Source of the DNA: Candidatus Bipolaricaulota bacterium | Lineage (GTDB): Bacteria > Bipolaricaulota > Bipolaricaulia > M55B111 | DNA length: 61,253 nucleotides | Assembly (NCBI GenBank): GCA_021735245.1 | Contig: JAIPHJ010000010.1 | Span: 1-61,253 of the forward strand | Direction: 5' to 3' | Part shown: in pieces, positions 16,590 through 25,428 of the stretch | How the letters are laid out: each line of letters starts with the position of its first letter | Position numbering within the stretch: the stretch's first letter is position 1 | Translations under genes and position numbers: made by a program | Notes under the pieces: generated by a model | What the model saw: only the letters and a program-made list of their open reading frames with translations | Told to the model about the DNA's origin: nothing | The model's database searches: none

Positions 16590-17399
16590 ATGGAGGACTT
16601 TCCCTTTAGCCTGGGAGCGACGTCGTTAACTTATCCCAATCTGAACCTGGTTGAGAACGTGAGGCGGACGGCGGACGAGTTCGATCTGGTGGAGCTGACT
16701 CTGGAATATCCGAGAAACCTGCCACTCGGGGAAGAAAAAATAAGTAAACTGAACGAACTGAAGGAGAAGAAGGGGCTGGATTATTCCGTGCATCTCCCTC
16801 TCAGTATTCGGCTGGCGACGACAAATCCTCATCTCAGGAAAGCGTCAGTCGATGTGGTTGCCGAGACTTACGAAAAAGCGGAAAGACTCGAGCCTCTGCT
16901 GTATACCCTGCACGTCAGTCCGGTTTATTACCCTGGAGGTTCTCCCCTGACTCATCTGTTTGAGGTAAAACAGTTTGAAGATCAGCTGGAGGAAGCAAAA
17001 GAATCTCTGGGGGAGCTTAAAGGATATCTCGACCCGGGAAAAATTGCCGTGGAGAATTTATTCACCGACATGCAGAGGCTTCAGGGATTTTTGGATACGG
17101 AAGGTTTCAAGAGATGTTTGGACGTCGGGCACCTGGTAAAAAGGGGCGAAGATCCAGTATTGCACCACTATGAGAATTCCGGTTCGATTATAAACCTCCA
17201 CCTTCACGATGTGATAGAGGGTAACGATCACCAGCAGCTCGAGCCGGATTCCGAGAATTTAAACCTGGTCGGGCTTTTAGAAGTTCTGCAGGATAGAAGC
17301 TACAGCGGCCCGATAGTTTTGGAGCAGTTCAAGCCGGAACACCTGAGTCGGTCTCTCGAAGTTATTCGGTCAGCCTGGCAGGACGTACGTATCAGTTGA
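16590..17399 (+). CDS. CbiR-like TIM-barrel protein within sugar-transport operon
   Basis: 269-residue protein of the xylose-isomerase/AP-endonuclease-2 TIM-barrel superfamily. The opening FSLGATSLTYP, then VELTLEYPRNLP and YSVHLPLSIRLA, resembles CbiR, the phosphodiesterase that remodels cobamides. LHVSP, ENLF, CLDVGHL and LHLHD are candidate metal-ligand strands. ATG at 16590 follows GGAGG by eight bases. It sits between the binding protein and the MalF permease, so a sugar isomerase or epimerase, or a hydrolase acting on the imported compound, is as likely as cobamide remodelling. No cobamide gene is nearby. The family call is fair and the substrate open. Confidence 0.6.
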   Translation: MEDFPFSLGATSLTYPNLNLVENVRRTADEFDLVELTLEYPRNLPLGEEKISKLNELKEKKGLDYSVHLPLSIRLATTNPHLRKASVDVVAETYEKAERLEPLLYTLHVSPVYYPGGSPLTHLFEVKQFEDQLEEAKESLGELKGYLDPGKIAVENLFTDMQRLQGFLDTEGFKRCLDVGHLVKRGEDPVLHHYENSGSIINLHLHDVIEGNDHQQLEPDSENLNLVGLLEVLQDRSYSGPIVLEQFKPEHLSRSLEVIRSAWQDVRIS

Positions 17400-17418
17400 G
17401 AGGTACTGGGTATAAGGT

Positions 17419-18363
17419 ATGAGCAAACTTTTAAATAAATTTAGCGGTCTTATCGGGTACGAGGGTCGTAAACTGAAGAAGTTGAGTTTCTGGAAGGAAA
17501 CTTTCTGGGCTTATGTGTATCTTTTACCGACTCTTGCCGTGCTGGGAACTTTCTCGCTCTGGCCGATAATCAGGTCGTTCAAGATTAGCCTCTACGACTG
17601 GAACGTGCTAAGGAACACGGGAACTTTCATAGGGTTCCGGAACTATGCTGAACTGCTCTCCGACCCCGAGTTTGGGGCTGCACTCTGGCATACGGTCTAC
17701 TACGCACTCGTCAGCACTCCTCTTACGATGATTATTGCCCTGTTCATAGCAATCTTGCTGAACCAAAAACTGAGAATGAGGGGCTGGTTTAGGACCGCGT
17801 TCTTTCTCCCCTGGATAACCCCTATGGTTGCAGGTGCTTCGGTGTTTGTCTGGCTTTTCAACGCGGATTACGGTCTGATAAATCACCTCCTGGGGTTCGT
17901 CGGGCTTGGAAACCTGCGCTGGCTGAACAGTCCGGCTCTGGCTATCCCTCTGTTGATCATATTCGGGGTCTGGAAATTCCTCGGCTTTCAAGTCGTACTA
18001 TTTCTGGCGGGATTACAGAATATTCCCGAGCACTACTACGAAGCGGCGAAGGTCGACGGGGCAAACAGATTGCAGCTCTTTCGCCACGTTACTCTCCCCC
18101 TCCTCACACCCACCACCTTTTTTGTACTAATAATCTCGATGATCGGGGCGTTTAAGGTCTTCACCCAGGTATACGTGCTCTGGGCCGGGACTGCGGGTCC
18201 GCTGGATAGTGCCCAAACTATAGTGATGTTCTTCTTCCAGAAGGGATTCAACAACTTCGAGTTCGGCTATGCTTCCGCTGCCGCTTACATACTATTCCTG
18301 ATAGTATTCGTCCTTACGGCGATTAATATGAGACTTTCCAGAAAGTGGGTCCACTATCAGTAA
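17419..18363 (+). CDS. CUT1-family carbohydrate ABC permease, MalF/UgpA type
   Basis: 314-residue membrane permease. After a basic N-terminus the first transmembrane segment is WAYVYLLPTLAVLGTFSLWP. The EAA loop reads EHYYEAAKVDGANRLQLF near residue 215. It partners the MalG-like permease at 14389 and probably takes ATP hydrolysis from the MsmK/UgpC-type ATPase at 19144. It ends four bases before coaD, which runs the other way. Confidence 0.88.
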   Translation: MSKLLNKFSGLIGYEGRKLKKLSFWKETFWAYVYLLPTLAVLGTFSLWPIIRSFKISLYDWNVLRNTGTFIGFRNYAELLSDPEFGAALWHTVYYALVSTPLTMIIALFIAILLNQKLRMRGWFRTAFFLPWITPMVAGASVFVWLFNADYGLINHLLGFVGLGNLRWLNSPALAIPLLIIFGVWKFLGFQVVLFLAGLQNIPEHYYEAAKVDGANRLQLFRHVTLPLLTPTTFFVLIISMIGAFKVFTQVYVLWAGTAGPLDSAQTIVMFFFQKGFNNFEFGYASAAAYILFLIVFVLTAINMRLSRKWVHYQ

Positions 18364-18367
18364 AGAA

Positions 18368-18859
18368 TTAATCGGGAACTGAGAACTTTTCCGCGAGCTT
18401 TTTCTCGACCACCCGGGGCACGAAAGTGCTTACGTCACCACCCAGCTCCTTCACTTCCTTGACAATGCTAGAACTGAGAAAGGAATACTCCCCCGAGGTC
18501 ATGAGAAATACTGATTCTATGTTCGGAGCGAGGTCCCTGTTGGTTAGAGCCATCTGAAATTCGTATTCGAAGTCGGAGTTTGCTCTTAGACCCCGGACTA
18601 TCGATTCCCTGTCGTGGGACTTTGCACAGTTTACCAATAGACCGTCGAAGGTGATTACCTTTGAGACTCCTATACCTTCTTCCTCCAGTGCTGCCAGGGC
18701 AAGCTCCTTTCTTTCCGCGGGCGAGAACAGGGTTTCTTTCCTGGGATTTTCGACTATTCCTACTATGAGATCGTCGAAGATTTTTTCCGCTCTTTCAATT
18801 ATATCGAGATGGCCGTAGGTTATTGGGTCAAAACTTCCCGGATATAATGCCTTTGGCAT
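18368..18859 (-). CDS. coaD: Phosphopantetheine adenylyltransferase
   Basis: Coenzyme A biosynthesis, fourth step: ATP plus 4'-phosphopantetheine gives dephospho-CoA. The 163 residues are standard. The nucleotide-binding GSFDPITYGHLDI (residues 8-20) carries the TxGH motif. RESIVRGLRANSDFEYE and the C-terminal SSSIVKEV are typical CoaD. ATG at 18859 follows GGAGG. It is a single gene facing into the sugar-transport cluster, with its own strong promoter. Confidence 0.96.
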   Translation of the reverse strand: MPKALYPGSFDPITYGHLDIIERAEKIFDDLIVGIVENPRKETLFSPAERKELALAALEEEGIGVSKVITFDGLLVNCAKSHDRESIVRGLRANSDFEYEFQMALTNRDLAPNIESVFLMTSGEYSFLSSSIVKEVKELGGDVSTFVPRVVEKKLAEKFSVPD

Positions 18860-18887
18860 GATTGGGTACCTCCTGGTGTATATCTAA

Positions 18888-18916
18888 CTACTAGTTGTAC
18901 AATTTCTAACTGTCAA
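18888..18916 (-). promoter_or_regulatory. Promoter for coaD
   Basis: On the minus strand a perfect TTGACA -35 (18911-18916) is followed after 17 bases by TAGTAG (18888-18893), 28 bases upstream of the coaD ATG. Confidence 0.5.
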
Positions 18917-19143
18917 TCGAATGTTATCTTTATTATACCCACGAGTTCTCTCCAGCGAAAGCTGGGCATGCCTTTCGGGGATGGTCGTAAATGCGCTGTA
19001 GAACTTGCAAGGTCCAAAAGCAGTAGTTACACTAACAATGAAAGTATTATCTTTGACCGTGTGGTTTATGATGCAGTTATTGAAGGCTAGGATCCAATAC
19101 TTTCCCCGGTTGAAACCAATTTAGACTAATGGGAGGTTTTCGT

Positions 19144-20244
19144 ATGGCAGAAGTAAGGTTAAAGAACGTAACGAAGATGTTTGGCGACTTAAAGGCGGTG
19201 GATAGCGCCAACCTAACCATCGAGGACTCGGAGTTTATCGTGCTCGTCGGCCCTTCCGGTTGCGGAAAGACTACTACGCTCCGGTGCGTGGCGGGGCTGG
19301 AAGAGCCTACCGAAGGGGAAGTGTACATCGGTGATAGAGTAGTAAACGGTGTACCTCCTAAAGACAGAGATATAGCAATGGTATTTCAAAACTACGCCCT
19401 CTATCCCCACATGGATGTCTACAACAATATCGCCTTCGGGCTCAAACTGCGTAAATTGCCGAAAGACGAGATAGAGGAGAGGGTAAACAGGACGGCTGAA
19501 CTACTGGGCATACACGACAAGCTGGACTCAAAGCCAAAAGAGCTATCCGGAGGACAGCGCCAGAGAGTTGCCGTGGGAAGAGCAATAGCGCGAAACCCAA
19601 AGGTATTCCTGTTCGACGAGCCCCTATCCAACCTTGACGCCAAACTGAGAGTCCAGATGAGGGCCGAACTCCAGGAATTACACCACAACCTGGAAACGAC
19701 CTCGATGTACGTAACCCACGATCAGGTAGAAGCGATGACTCTGGGTAACAGAGTTGCAGTAATTGACGAAGGGATCATTCAGCAATACGCCCCGCCTCAG
19801 GAGATATACGACTACCCGAGCAACAAGTTCGTGGCAGGCTTCATAGGCAGTCCTTCGATGAACTTCCTGGATGCCCGCATAAAAGAAGAAGATGGCAATA
19901 TCTACGTCGAAGGGGATGGCTTCAAGCTGTTGTTGCCCGAGAAGATCACCGATCAGCTGGAAGGGTTGAGCGGCAAAGACGTAACGTTCGGCGTGAGACC
20001 CGAAGACCTCACGGCAGAACAGACCGTCCACGAAGGGGACAAAACCAAAAGCTTCGATACCCACGTACTGGTTACCGAACCACTTGGCGACGAGATAATC
20101 GTTCACGCCGAGGTCGGGGACCAGGAGATCGTCGCCCAGCTTGATCCAAGGGTAAAAATCGAGCCCCATCAGGACGTAACCCTGTATGCGGACATGGATT
20201 ACATCCACATATTCGATAAGGAAACGGGAGACGCAATAGTTTAA
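19144..20244 (+). CDS. Carbohydrate ABC transporter ATPase, UgpC/MsmK/MalK type
   Basis: 366-residue ATPase with an N-terminal nucleotide-binding domain and a C-terminal TOBE/OB regulatory part. Walker A is GPSGCGKTT near residue 37, the Q-loop is FQNYALYPHM, the signature is LSGGQRQRVAVGRA, Walker B is VFLFDEPLSNLD and the H-loop is THDQ. ATG at 19144 is chosen because GGAGG lies seven bases upstream; an ATG five codons earlier contains that site. It is the only CUT1 ATPase in the window, so it probably energises the importer at 14389-18363 and may serve others, as MsmK does. Confidence 0.93.
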   Translation: MAEVRLKNVTKMFGDLKAVDSANLTIEDSEFIVLVGPSGCGKTTTLRCVAGLEEPTEGEVYIGDRVVNGVPPKDRDIAMVFQNYALYPHMDVYNNIAFGLKLRKLPKDEIEERVNRTAELLGIHDKLDSKPKELSGGQRQRVAVGRAIARNPKVFLFDEPLSNLDAKLRVQMRAELQELHHNLETTSMYVTHDQVEAMTLGNRVAVIDEGIIQQYAPPQEIYDYPSNKFVAGFIGSPSMNFLDARIKEEDGNIYVEGDGFKLLLPEKITDQLEGLSGKDVTFGVRPEDLTAEQTVHEGDKTKSFDTHVLVTEPLGDEIIVHAEVGDQEIVAQLDPRVKIEPHQDVTLYADMDYIHIFDKETGDAIV

Positions 20245-20309
20245 ACTGTCACATCGGGAGTTATTTTTAGGGAGTTATTTTTACCTTAATTTCCAAGTTA
20301 TTCGACTCG

Positions 20310-20342
20310 AAGGCCTCCGGTTGGCGGGGGCCTTTGTTATTA
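20310..20342 (+). terminator. Rho-independent-type terminator after the ATPase gene
   Basis: AAGGCCTCC (20310-20318) pairs with GGGGGCCTT (20326-20334, one G-T wobble), followed by a moderately T-rich tail. Confidence 0.6.
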
Positions 20343-20382
20343 TAGCATACAGAATTAAACCGGTGGCCAGGGGTCCAGTCGG

Positions 20383-21036
20383 ATGAAACCAACGACTTTC
20401 TTCCATAAGCTGCGAGACATTTTGATTGACGGATTGGTTACGATACTGCCGATATCGATAACCGTTTACCTGCTCTGGCTGGGCTACAATCTAATAGATC
20501 GGTTCTTTGGCCGGGGTACCGTGCTTGGATCCCAGCTCAGTCGATCCCTTCAGCGCCTTTTCGGGATAGAATGGATACCCGGGTTGAGCGTTATCTACAC
20601 GGTGGTCGTAGTCTTGTTGCTTGGTTTCATCTCCCGGGTTTACCTGGGTAAGCTGGTCCAGAGGTACGTCAACCTGGCTTTAAATAAACTCCCCGTGGTA
20701 AAGAGAATATATCCCCCGGCTCAGGAAATTTCCGAAGCGATTCTGGGTCGAGGCTCCTTTTCTTCCTTCAAAGAGGTAGTCCTCATAGAGTATCCCCGGC
20801 CCGATAGTTATACTCTTGGTTTCGTAACCAATCACATCGGTGATAAAGTGTCGGTTTACATTTTTACGGCACCTGATCCGTTCACCGGTCGGGTTATTCT
20901 ATTACCGGAGGAGGACCTAACCTATCTGGACATGAAGGTAGAAGAGGGAATGAAAATGGTGATATCTATGGGGATTTCTTCTCCGGAGTCGGCGGACAAA
21001 TCTCAGAACCTCGAGGAGCTTGCTAAAACTAACTGA
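20383..21036 (+). CDS. DUF502 family membrane protein
   Basis: 217-residue membrane protein of the DUF502 family. Two strong transmembrane segments are visible: GLVTILPISITVYLLWLGY (about 16-34) and LSVIYTVVVVLLLGFI (about 68-83). They are followed by a conserved cytoplasmic part with LNKLPVVKRIYPPAQEI, YPRPDSYTLGFVTN and TAPDPFTGRVILLPEEDL, the last three being family marks. The biochemical role is unknown. The rhomboid gene follows after 21 bases, so the two may be co-transcribed. Confidence 0.85.
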   Translation: MKPTTFFHKLRDILIDGLVTILPISITVYLLWLGYNLIDRFFGRGTVLGSQLSRSLQRLFGIEWIPGLSVIYTVVVVLLLGFISRVYLGKLVQRYVNLALNKLPVVKRIYPPAQEISEAILGRGSFSSFKEVVLIEYPRPDSYTLGFVTNHIGDKVSVYIFTAPDPFTGRVILLPEEDLTYLDMKVEEGMKMVISMGISSPESADKSQNLEELAKTN

Positions 21037-21057
21037 CTCTCCCGGGAAGTGTAAACC

Positions 21058-21852
21058 TTGATTCCCATTCGCGATAGAAGACCGAGCTACCGATTCTCCT
21101 GGGTTACAGTTAGTTTGATTGCTATTAACGTAATTGTTTTTATCTTCACCCTTTCCCTTGGCACTCAACCGGATCGGACCCTAGATTTAACTAAATGGAA
21201 AGATTACGGGGTTTTGCCCTATGATTACCAGAAATTAGAGCAACCGGGGGTCACGGAGGTTCGGATCTCTCCTAAGAGAAATTTTTACTTTAAATACGGG
21301 GCAATTCCCGGCGAAATTGCTAGCTTAACGGATTTTCCTCCTGCTGTTCCCTTTCCGATTTTGTTCACTCTAATCACCTCCACCTTTCTTCACGGTGGAA
21401 TATTTCATCTGGGTGGCAACATGTTATTCCTCTGGATTTTCGGCGACAATGTAGAGGACGCGATGGGTCCGGTTCGTTTTTTATTGTTCTATTTTCTGGC
21501 CGGAATTGCCGGGGCACTCCTACAGATCGTAGCAAACAGCGGCAGTGGTACTCCGATGGTCGGGGCGTCCGGGGCGATAGCCGGGGTCATGGCCGCGTAT
21601 CTCCTGCTTTATCCCAACTCCAGGATAGTTACCCTGGTACCGATATTCTTCTTCATCACGTTTATCGAGATACCCGCGCTCATCATGGTCGGTCTGTGGT
21701 TTTTGTTCGAACTCTTTCGGGCGGTCGGACAGCCGGTAGGGAAGGTTGCCAGGCTTGCGCACGTCGGTGGGTTCATCGCGGGGGTCCTGCTGACCCCGTA
21801 TTTCAAAAAGGAATTTATAAAGATTCGGCTATGGGATTACTTGTTTAAGTGA
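21058..21852 (+). CDS. Rhomboid-family intramembrane serine protease
   Basis: 264-residue polytopic membrane protease. The catalytic serine lies in GASGAIAGVMA (near residue 168) and the histidine in AHVGGFIAGVLL near the C-terminus. HGGIFHLGGNMLFLWIFG supplies the conserved His and Asn of the oxyanion region. A long loop of about 80 residues separates the first two transmembrane segments, common in bacterial rhomboids starting MIPxRD. The start codon is TTG at 21058. The 3' end overlaps the convergent helicase gene by 8 bases. Confidence 0.9.
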   Translation: MIPIRDRRPSYRFSWVTVSLIAINVIVFIFTLSLGTQPDRTLDLTKWKDYGVLPYDYQKLEQPGVTEVRISPKRNFYFKYGAIPGEIASLTDFPPAVPFPILFTLITSTFLHGGIFHLGGNMLFLWIFGDNVEDAMGPVRFLLFYFLAGIAGALLQIVANSGSGTPMVGASGAIAGVMAAYLLLYPNSRIVTLVPIFFFITFIEIPALIMVGLWFLFELFRAVGQPVGKVARLAHVGGFIAGVLLTPYFKKEFIKIRLWDYLFK

Positions 21853-24103
21853 AGTTTTCCACGTGGGGTTCTTGACTTATCTCGCTGTAGAAATCGTTCT
21901 CTCTGACGAATTTGATAAGCTTTTCGTACGTCTCGTGGGTCGACAGAGTTCTAGAATCCCCGATCATTATTAACTTCCTTCTTGCCCTGGTTAAGGAAAC
22001 GTTCAATCTTCTTACGTCCTTGAGAAAACCGAGCTCGTCCTCTTCGTTGCTCCTGACGAACGAGATGACAATTACTTCTTTCTCTCTCCCCTGAAAACCG
22101 TCTACAGTCTTGATTTCAAGATTTTCCTCGTCGATCCTGGAGTTTAGCAGATCGATTTGATCGTCGTAGGGCGAAATAACCCCAATATTTTTCGGGGGAA
22201 GGCAATCAATTAACCACTTTTCCAGCCTGGAGACGATTGTTGCTTCAACCGGGTTCTCCCTGGACGTGGAACCGGGCCTCTGCCTTTCTCTCGCCTCGAT
22301 CTTCCCGGTATCCAAAAAACTAACCGGTCGTCCCGGACCCAGAGCTTCGAGAAACCACGAAGGTTCGGTTTCATCTATCTTATAGTTATCCTGCAATAAA
22401 CCGTCCAGCGTGTGATTGGCTACTGAACTCTCCGCCTGGAGATTCCCGTCGTAGAAATTCCGATCCGAGAATTCCATTATCTTATCGTTCATCCGAAACT
22501 GGGTGAGCAACATTTCGGTTATCGAGTTCCCCTCTCGAGAGACGAGTTTCTCAAAAGCGGTTACCTGGAGTTCGTTTTTCGCCTCTTCGGCCAGGACCGT
22601 TGGAGGAAGCTGTTTGTGATCGCCGGCCATAACAACCCGGCTCCCCTTGTTTATTGGGATCAAGCAGGAAGGTTCAGTTGCTTGAGTGGCTTCGTCAATC
22701 GCGACAACGTCGAAAGTCCAGCCTTCGAGCAGGCTGGAGCCGGCCGTGGAGTTGGTTGTACAGACGACGTCCGATTCGTCGATAATTTCGTCAATCGCTT
22801 TTTCTTCAAGCTGTTGGCTTCGTTCGTAGAGTTTGTCGATTTCTTCCTGTAATTTTAACCAGCTCGACATTTCTTTGATTTCGGACCGAGAGACACCTCT
22901 TGCACCTGCCCCCTTCCGAGCTAGCTGATGAATTTGAGAATCGCTCATGCCCCGGCGGTACCTTCCGGAGGGGAACTGATAGGAGTCCTGCTCGTCCTGG
23001 AGCAGTTGCGCTTTTTCCCTTAATTTCCGCGATCTCTGATACCTGGGGTTTTCCTGGATTTTGTAATCCAGACTGACCTCGCGCAAATCCGGAGTGACTC
23101 GGGCTGGATGCCCTACCCTGACCACATCCAGGTCCCTGTCGGTAAGGAATTCGACTACATTATCCACGGCGGTGTTGGAGGCCGCGGTTGCAAGGACCTT
23201 TTCGTTTCGACTTACCAGCTCTTCCATGAACCCGGCGAGAGTTGTCGTCTTGCCAGTACCGGGTGGGCCGTGAATACAGAAAAAAGACTCGGCGTCGACC
23301 GCTCTCCGAATCGCCTTTCTTTGAGAAGCGTCCAGATCACCGTATGGCAGGTTTAAATCGACCTCTAATACTTCTTCGATCGAGGACAGACCGATCAGTT
23401 TTTCCACCAGTTCCCGGTTGAAATGAAAAGGAAATTTTTCGAGGCCTTTCAGCATTCGCCGGTAGGTGACGTCGTTTACGTAAAGGTCCATTCTTAGGCC
23501 ATTACTCAGGAGGAAATCCTCCGGCTTGCCATCGAAGGCGACGGTAGTGGAATAGCTGGTCTGTTTGGCTACTGTTCCGGTGGGGTTGTCTTCCCTTAGC
23601 GGATCTTTTTTGGAGAGCATGACCAGATCTCCTGTCGCCAGTTCGTTTTCCGGTAGTTTCTCGCCCTCCCCCTTTCTGCTGAACTTAACCATTCTCTTCC
23701 CGCCGAGGTCTTCGCCCACGTCCTTTCCCCGAAGGTGTAGCAGTGCCCTGCCCATTTTTTCCCTTTCTCTTCCGCTGGTTTCCCTTATCTCCCGTTCGTG
23801 TCTTTCCATCTCTTCTTCCCGTTCAAGCTGGACAAGTCTCTGATATTTTTCCTTAAAGCCTTTAATCTTCTCCCAGGATCTTTGGTCCCACCGCACTACT
23901 TCCACAGTTTCTGGTCCGACGGAATCTATATTTTCCGGCCGGTAAGAGTGTTTATCGGGGAGTATTTCTACCTCGGCAAAGGTCTCATCGTGCTCGACCC
24001 GTCCGATATTTTCTGGCGTTAACGCCGTTTGGTTTACGAGGGCTCCGATTATATCTCTTACGCCTGTATCTCGAGCCAGCCCTCTAATCAAAAGATAATG
24101 CAT
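21845..24103 (-). CDS. SF1B DNA/RNA helicase, IGHMBP2/UPF1-like
   Basis: 752-residue superfamily 1B helicase. The N-terminal third has a charged, probably coiled region (ERHEREIRETSGREREK). Walker A GPPGTGKTTT is near residue 278, ATAASNTAVDNV is motif Ia, VVAIDEATQA is Walker B, GDHKQLPPTV is motif III, VDGFQGREKEVIVISFVRS is motif V and VSLTRARRKLIMIGD is motif VI. This set matches the UPF1/IGHMBP2 group seen in archaea and some bacteria. It probably unwinds or translocates on nucleic acid with 5'-3' polarity (family knowledge). ATG at 24103 has only a weak Shine-Dalgarno. Confidence 0.88.
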   Translation of the reverse strand: MHYLLIRGLARDTGVRDIIGALVNQTALTPENIGRVEHDETFAEVEILPDKHSYRPENIDSVGPETVEVVRWDQRSWEKIKGFKEKYQRLVQLEREEEMERHEREIRETSGREREKMGRALLHLRGKDVGEDLGGKRMVKFSRKGEGEKLPENELATGDLVMLSKKDPLREDNPTGTVAKQTSYSTTVAFDGKPEDFLLSNGLRMDLYVNDVTYRRMLKGLEKFPFHFNRELVEKLIGLSSIEEVLEVDLNLPYGDLDASQRKAIRRAVDAESFFCIHGPPGTGKTTTLAGFMEELVSRNEKVLATAASNTAVDNVVEFLTDRDLDVVRVGHPARVTPDLREVSLDYKIQENPRYQRSRKLREKAQLLQDEQDSYQFPSGRYRRGMSDSQIHQLARKGAGARGVSRSEIKEMSSWLKLQEEIDKLYERSQQLEEKAIDEIIDESDVVCTTNSTAGSSLLEGWTFDVVAIDEATQATEPSCLIPINKGSRVVMAGDHKQLPPTVLAEEAKNELQVTAFEKLVSREGNSITEMLLTQFRMNDKIMEFSDRNFYDGNLQAESSVANHTLDGLLQDNYKIDETEPSWFLEALGPGRPVSFLDTGKIEARERQRPGSTSRENPVEATIVSRLEKWLIDCLPPKNIGVISPYDDQIDLLNSRIDEENLEIKTVDGFQGREKEVIVISFVRSNEEDELGFLKDVRRLNVSLTRARRKLIMIGDSRTLSTHETYEKLIKFVRENDFYSEISQEPHVENFT

Positions 24104-24162
24104 TTTAAGAAATCTTCGCCATAGTTGCTCAATCTGCTTTACTGGAATCTAACCAGGGAAGG

Positions 24163-24191
24163 TTGACTTGCCGGAATGATCGAACTATACT
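24163..24191 (+). promoter_or_regulatory. Strong promoter for tRNA-Leu
   Basis: TTGACT (24163-24168), 17-base spacer, TATACT (24186-24191). The tRNA starts only nine bases later, so the 5' leader would be nearly absent. Confidence 0.7.
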
Positions 24192-24200
24192 TATTTTCCG

Positions 24201-24289
24201 GCCAGGGTGGCGGAATTGGCAGACGCGCGGGACTCAAAATCCCGTGGTCCGTTTGGACCGTGCGGGTTCGACTCCCGCCCTTGGCACCA
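24201..24289 (+). tRNA. tRNA-Leu (anticodon CAA)
   Basis: Class II tRNA. The acceptor GCCAGGG pairs with CCTTGGC. The anticodon stem CGGGA/TCCCG encloses the loop CTCAAAA with anticodon CAA, which reads UUG. The long variable arm TGGTCCGTTTGGACC forms a stem. The T arm GCGGG-TTCGACT-CCCGC is perfect. Discriminator A is followed by an encoded CCA (24287-24289). Its 3' end faces rpmB only two bases away. Confidence 0.97.
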
Positions 24290-24291
24290 GG

Positions 24292-24483
24292 TTATATAGC
24301 CTTCTTTACTTTTCCGCTTTTAATACAATCGGTGCAGACGGTCTTCCGGACCTTCTTTCCGTTTTCCCAAACTTTTACGTTCTTCAAATTCGGCTTTCGC
24401 TTCCTGCTCGTTCGCTGGTTGGAATTACTTACGTCGTTACCAAAACTCGACCCTTTACCACATACTTCGCATTTGTTTGCCAT
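24292..24483 (-). CDS. rpmB: 50S ribosomal protein L28
   Basis: 63-residue large-subunit ribosomal protein. It begins MANKCEVCGKGSSFG and carries the L28 core RKRKPNLKNVKVWENGK. Cys pairs CEVC near the start and CTDC near residue 51 form a zinc-binding C+ version. ATG at 24483 follows AAGGTGAT at good spacing. It stands alone between two tRNA/gene units, opposite to tRNA-Leu. Confidence 0.95.
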   Translation of the reverse strand: MANKCEVCGKGSSFGNDVSNSNQRTSRKRKPNLKNVKVWENGKKVRKTVCTDCIKSGKVKKAI

Positions 24484-24596
24484 CTATATCACCTTTATAT
24501 TGATTTTTAGCCATACTTTGGGAATTCCCCGCTTCTACTGGCATAGTTAACGTTCGGGATTAGACAGGTTAATTCTCTTGGCCACTGTAAAACGAC

Positions 24597-25283
24597 TCAG
24601 GACTGACTCCAGTTTATTTCAGCGATTGGTCGCTGGGCGTAAAGTGGTTCCAGTGAGGCCAGTTCGTTCTCTCCCTCTCGAATATTTTTACCTAAAAAAG
24701 CCACCTGAAGGCCTGAAGGATAGTTTAACTCTCCCTCGGATAATATCGCTTTGTCAATTTTGCTCAACTTGTTTCTGTGCCCCGGCACGGCATCTCCTAC
24801 CAGCAACACCGGATCGCTTGTATTATCTGTTTGTAGGCTTATCTTATCCTCGATTTCGTCGAGGGGAACGGATTCTTCTTCACCGATTTTTTCGCCGGCT
24901 TCGTTGAACCCGGCATAATAAACCAGGTCTCGCCTATCCTTTATCAGCGTATATACCGGCCCGGGGTAGTATTCTACCTTAGAATAGTAACAAGTCGTTA
25001 GCGGAATACCTACCAGGGGAACTCCCAGGCCGTGAGCGAGCCCCTTTGCCGAGCTGATACCTATTCTCAGCCCCGTGAAGGAGCCCGGACCTCTTGAAAC
25101 CCCTATTTTTTCTACGTCAGAGATACTCAAGTCCGATTCTTCCATCAACAATTCGATAGAAGGAAGTAGCCTTTCAGACTGACTTTCGTCGGCCCCAAAG
25201 GTAAACTCCCCGATGACTTCATCTCCGTCAATCAAACCGACTGTACCTACTTCTGTAGCCGTATCAAATCCTAACGTAAGCAT
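24597..25283 (-). CDS. tsaB: tRNA threonylcarbamoyladenosine biosynthesis protein TsaB
   Basis: 228-residue actin-fold protein that supports TsaD in making the t6A modification at position 37 of ANN-decoding tRNAs. The N-terminal LTLGFDTATEVGTVGLI and the diagnostic SRGPGSFTGLRIGISSAKGL (near residue 66) are clear. ATG at 25283 follows AAGGAG. No tsaD or tsaE lies beside it in this window. Confidence 0.92.
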   Translation of the reverse strand: MLTLGFDTATEVGTVGLIDGDEVIGEFTFGADESQSERLLPSIELLMEESDLSISDVEKIGVSRGPGSFTGLRIGISSAKGLAHGLGVPLVGIPLTTCYYSKVEYYPGPVYTLIKDRRDLVYYAGFNEAGEKIGEEESVPLDEIEDKISLQTDNTSDPVLLVGDAVPGHRNKLSKIDKAILSEGELNYPSGLQVAFLGKNIREGENELASLEPLYAQRPIAEINWSQS

Positions 25284-25428
25284 AATTCTCCTTAGATAGC
25301 CGTGATCCAGGCGGAGTAGTAGAAGACACTAAGGTAGCTTGGAACGATCAGTCAATTCTAATGGAGGGGATCGGGAGGTTCAACGATCCTGCATTAGTTA
25401 GCCTCGGTTTTCGGCCTGGATAAGGGAT

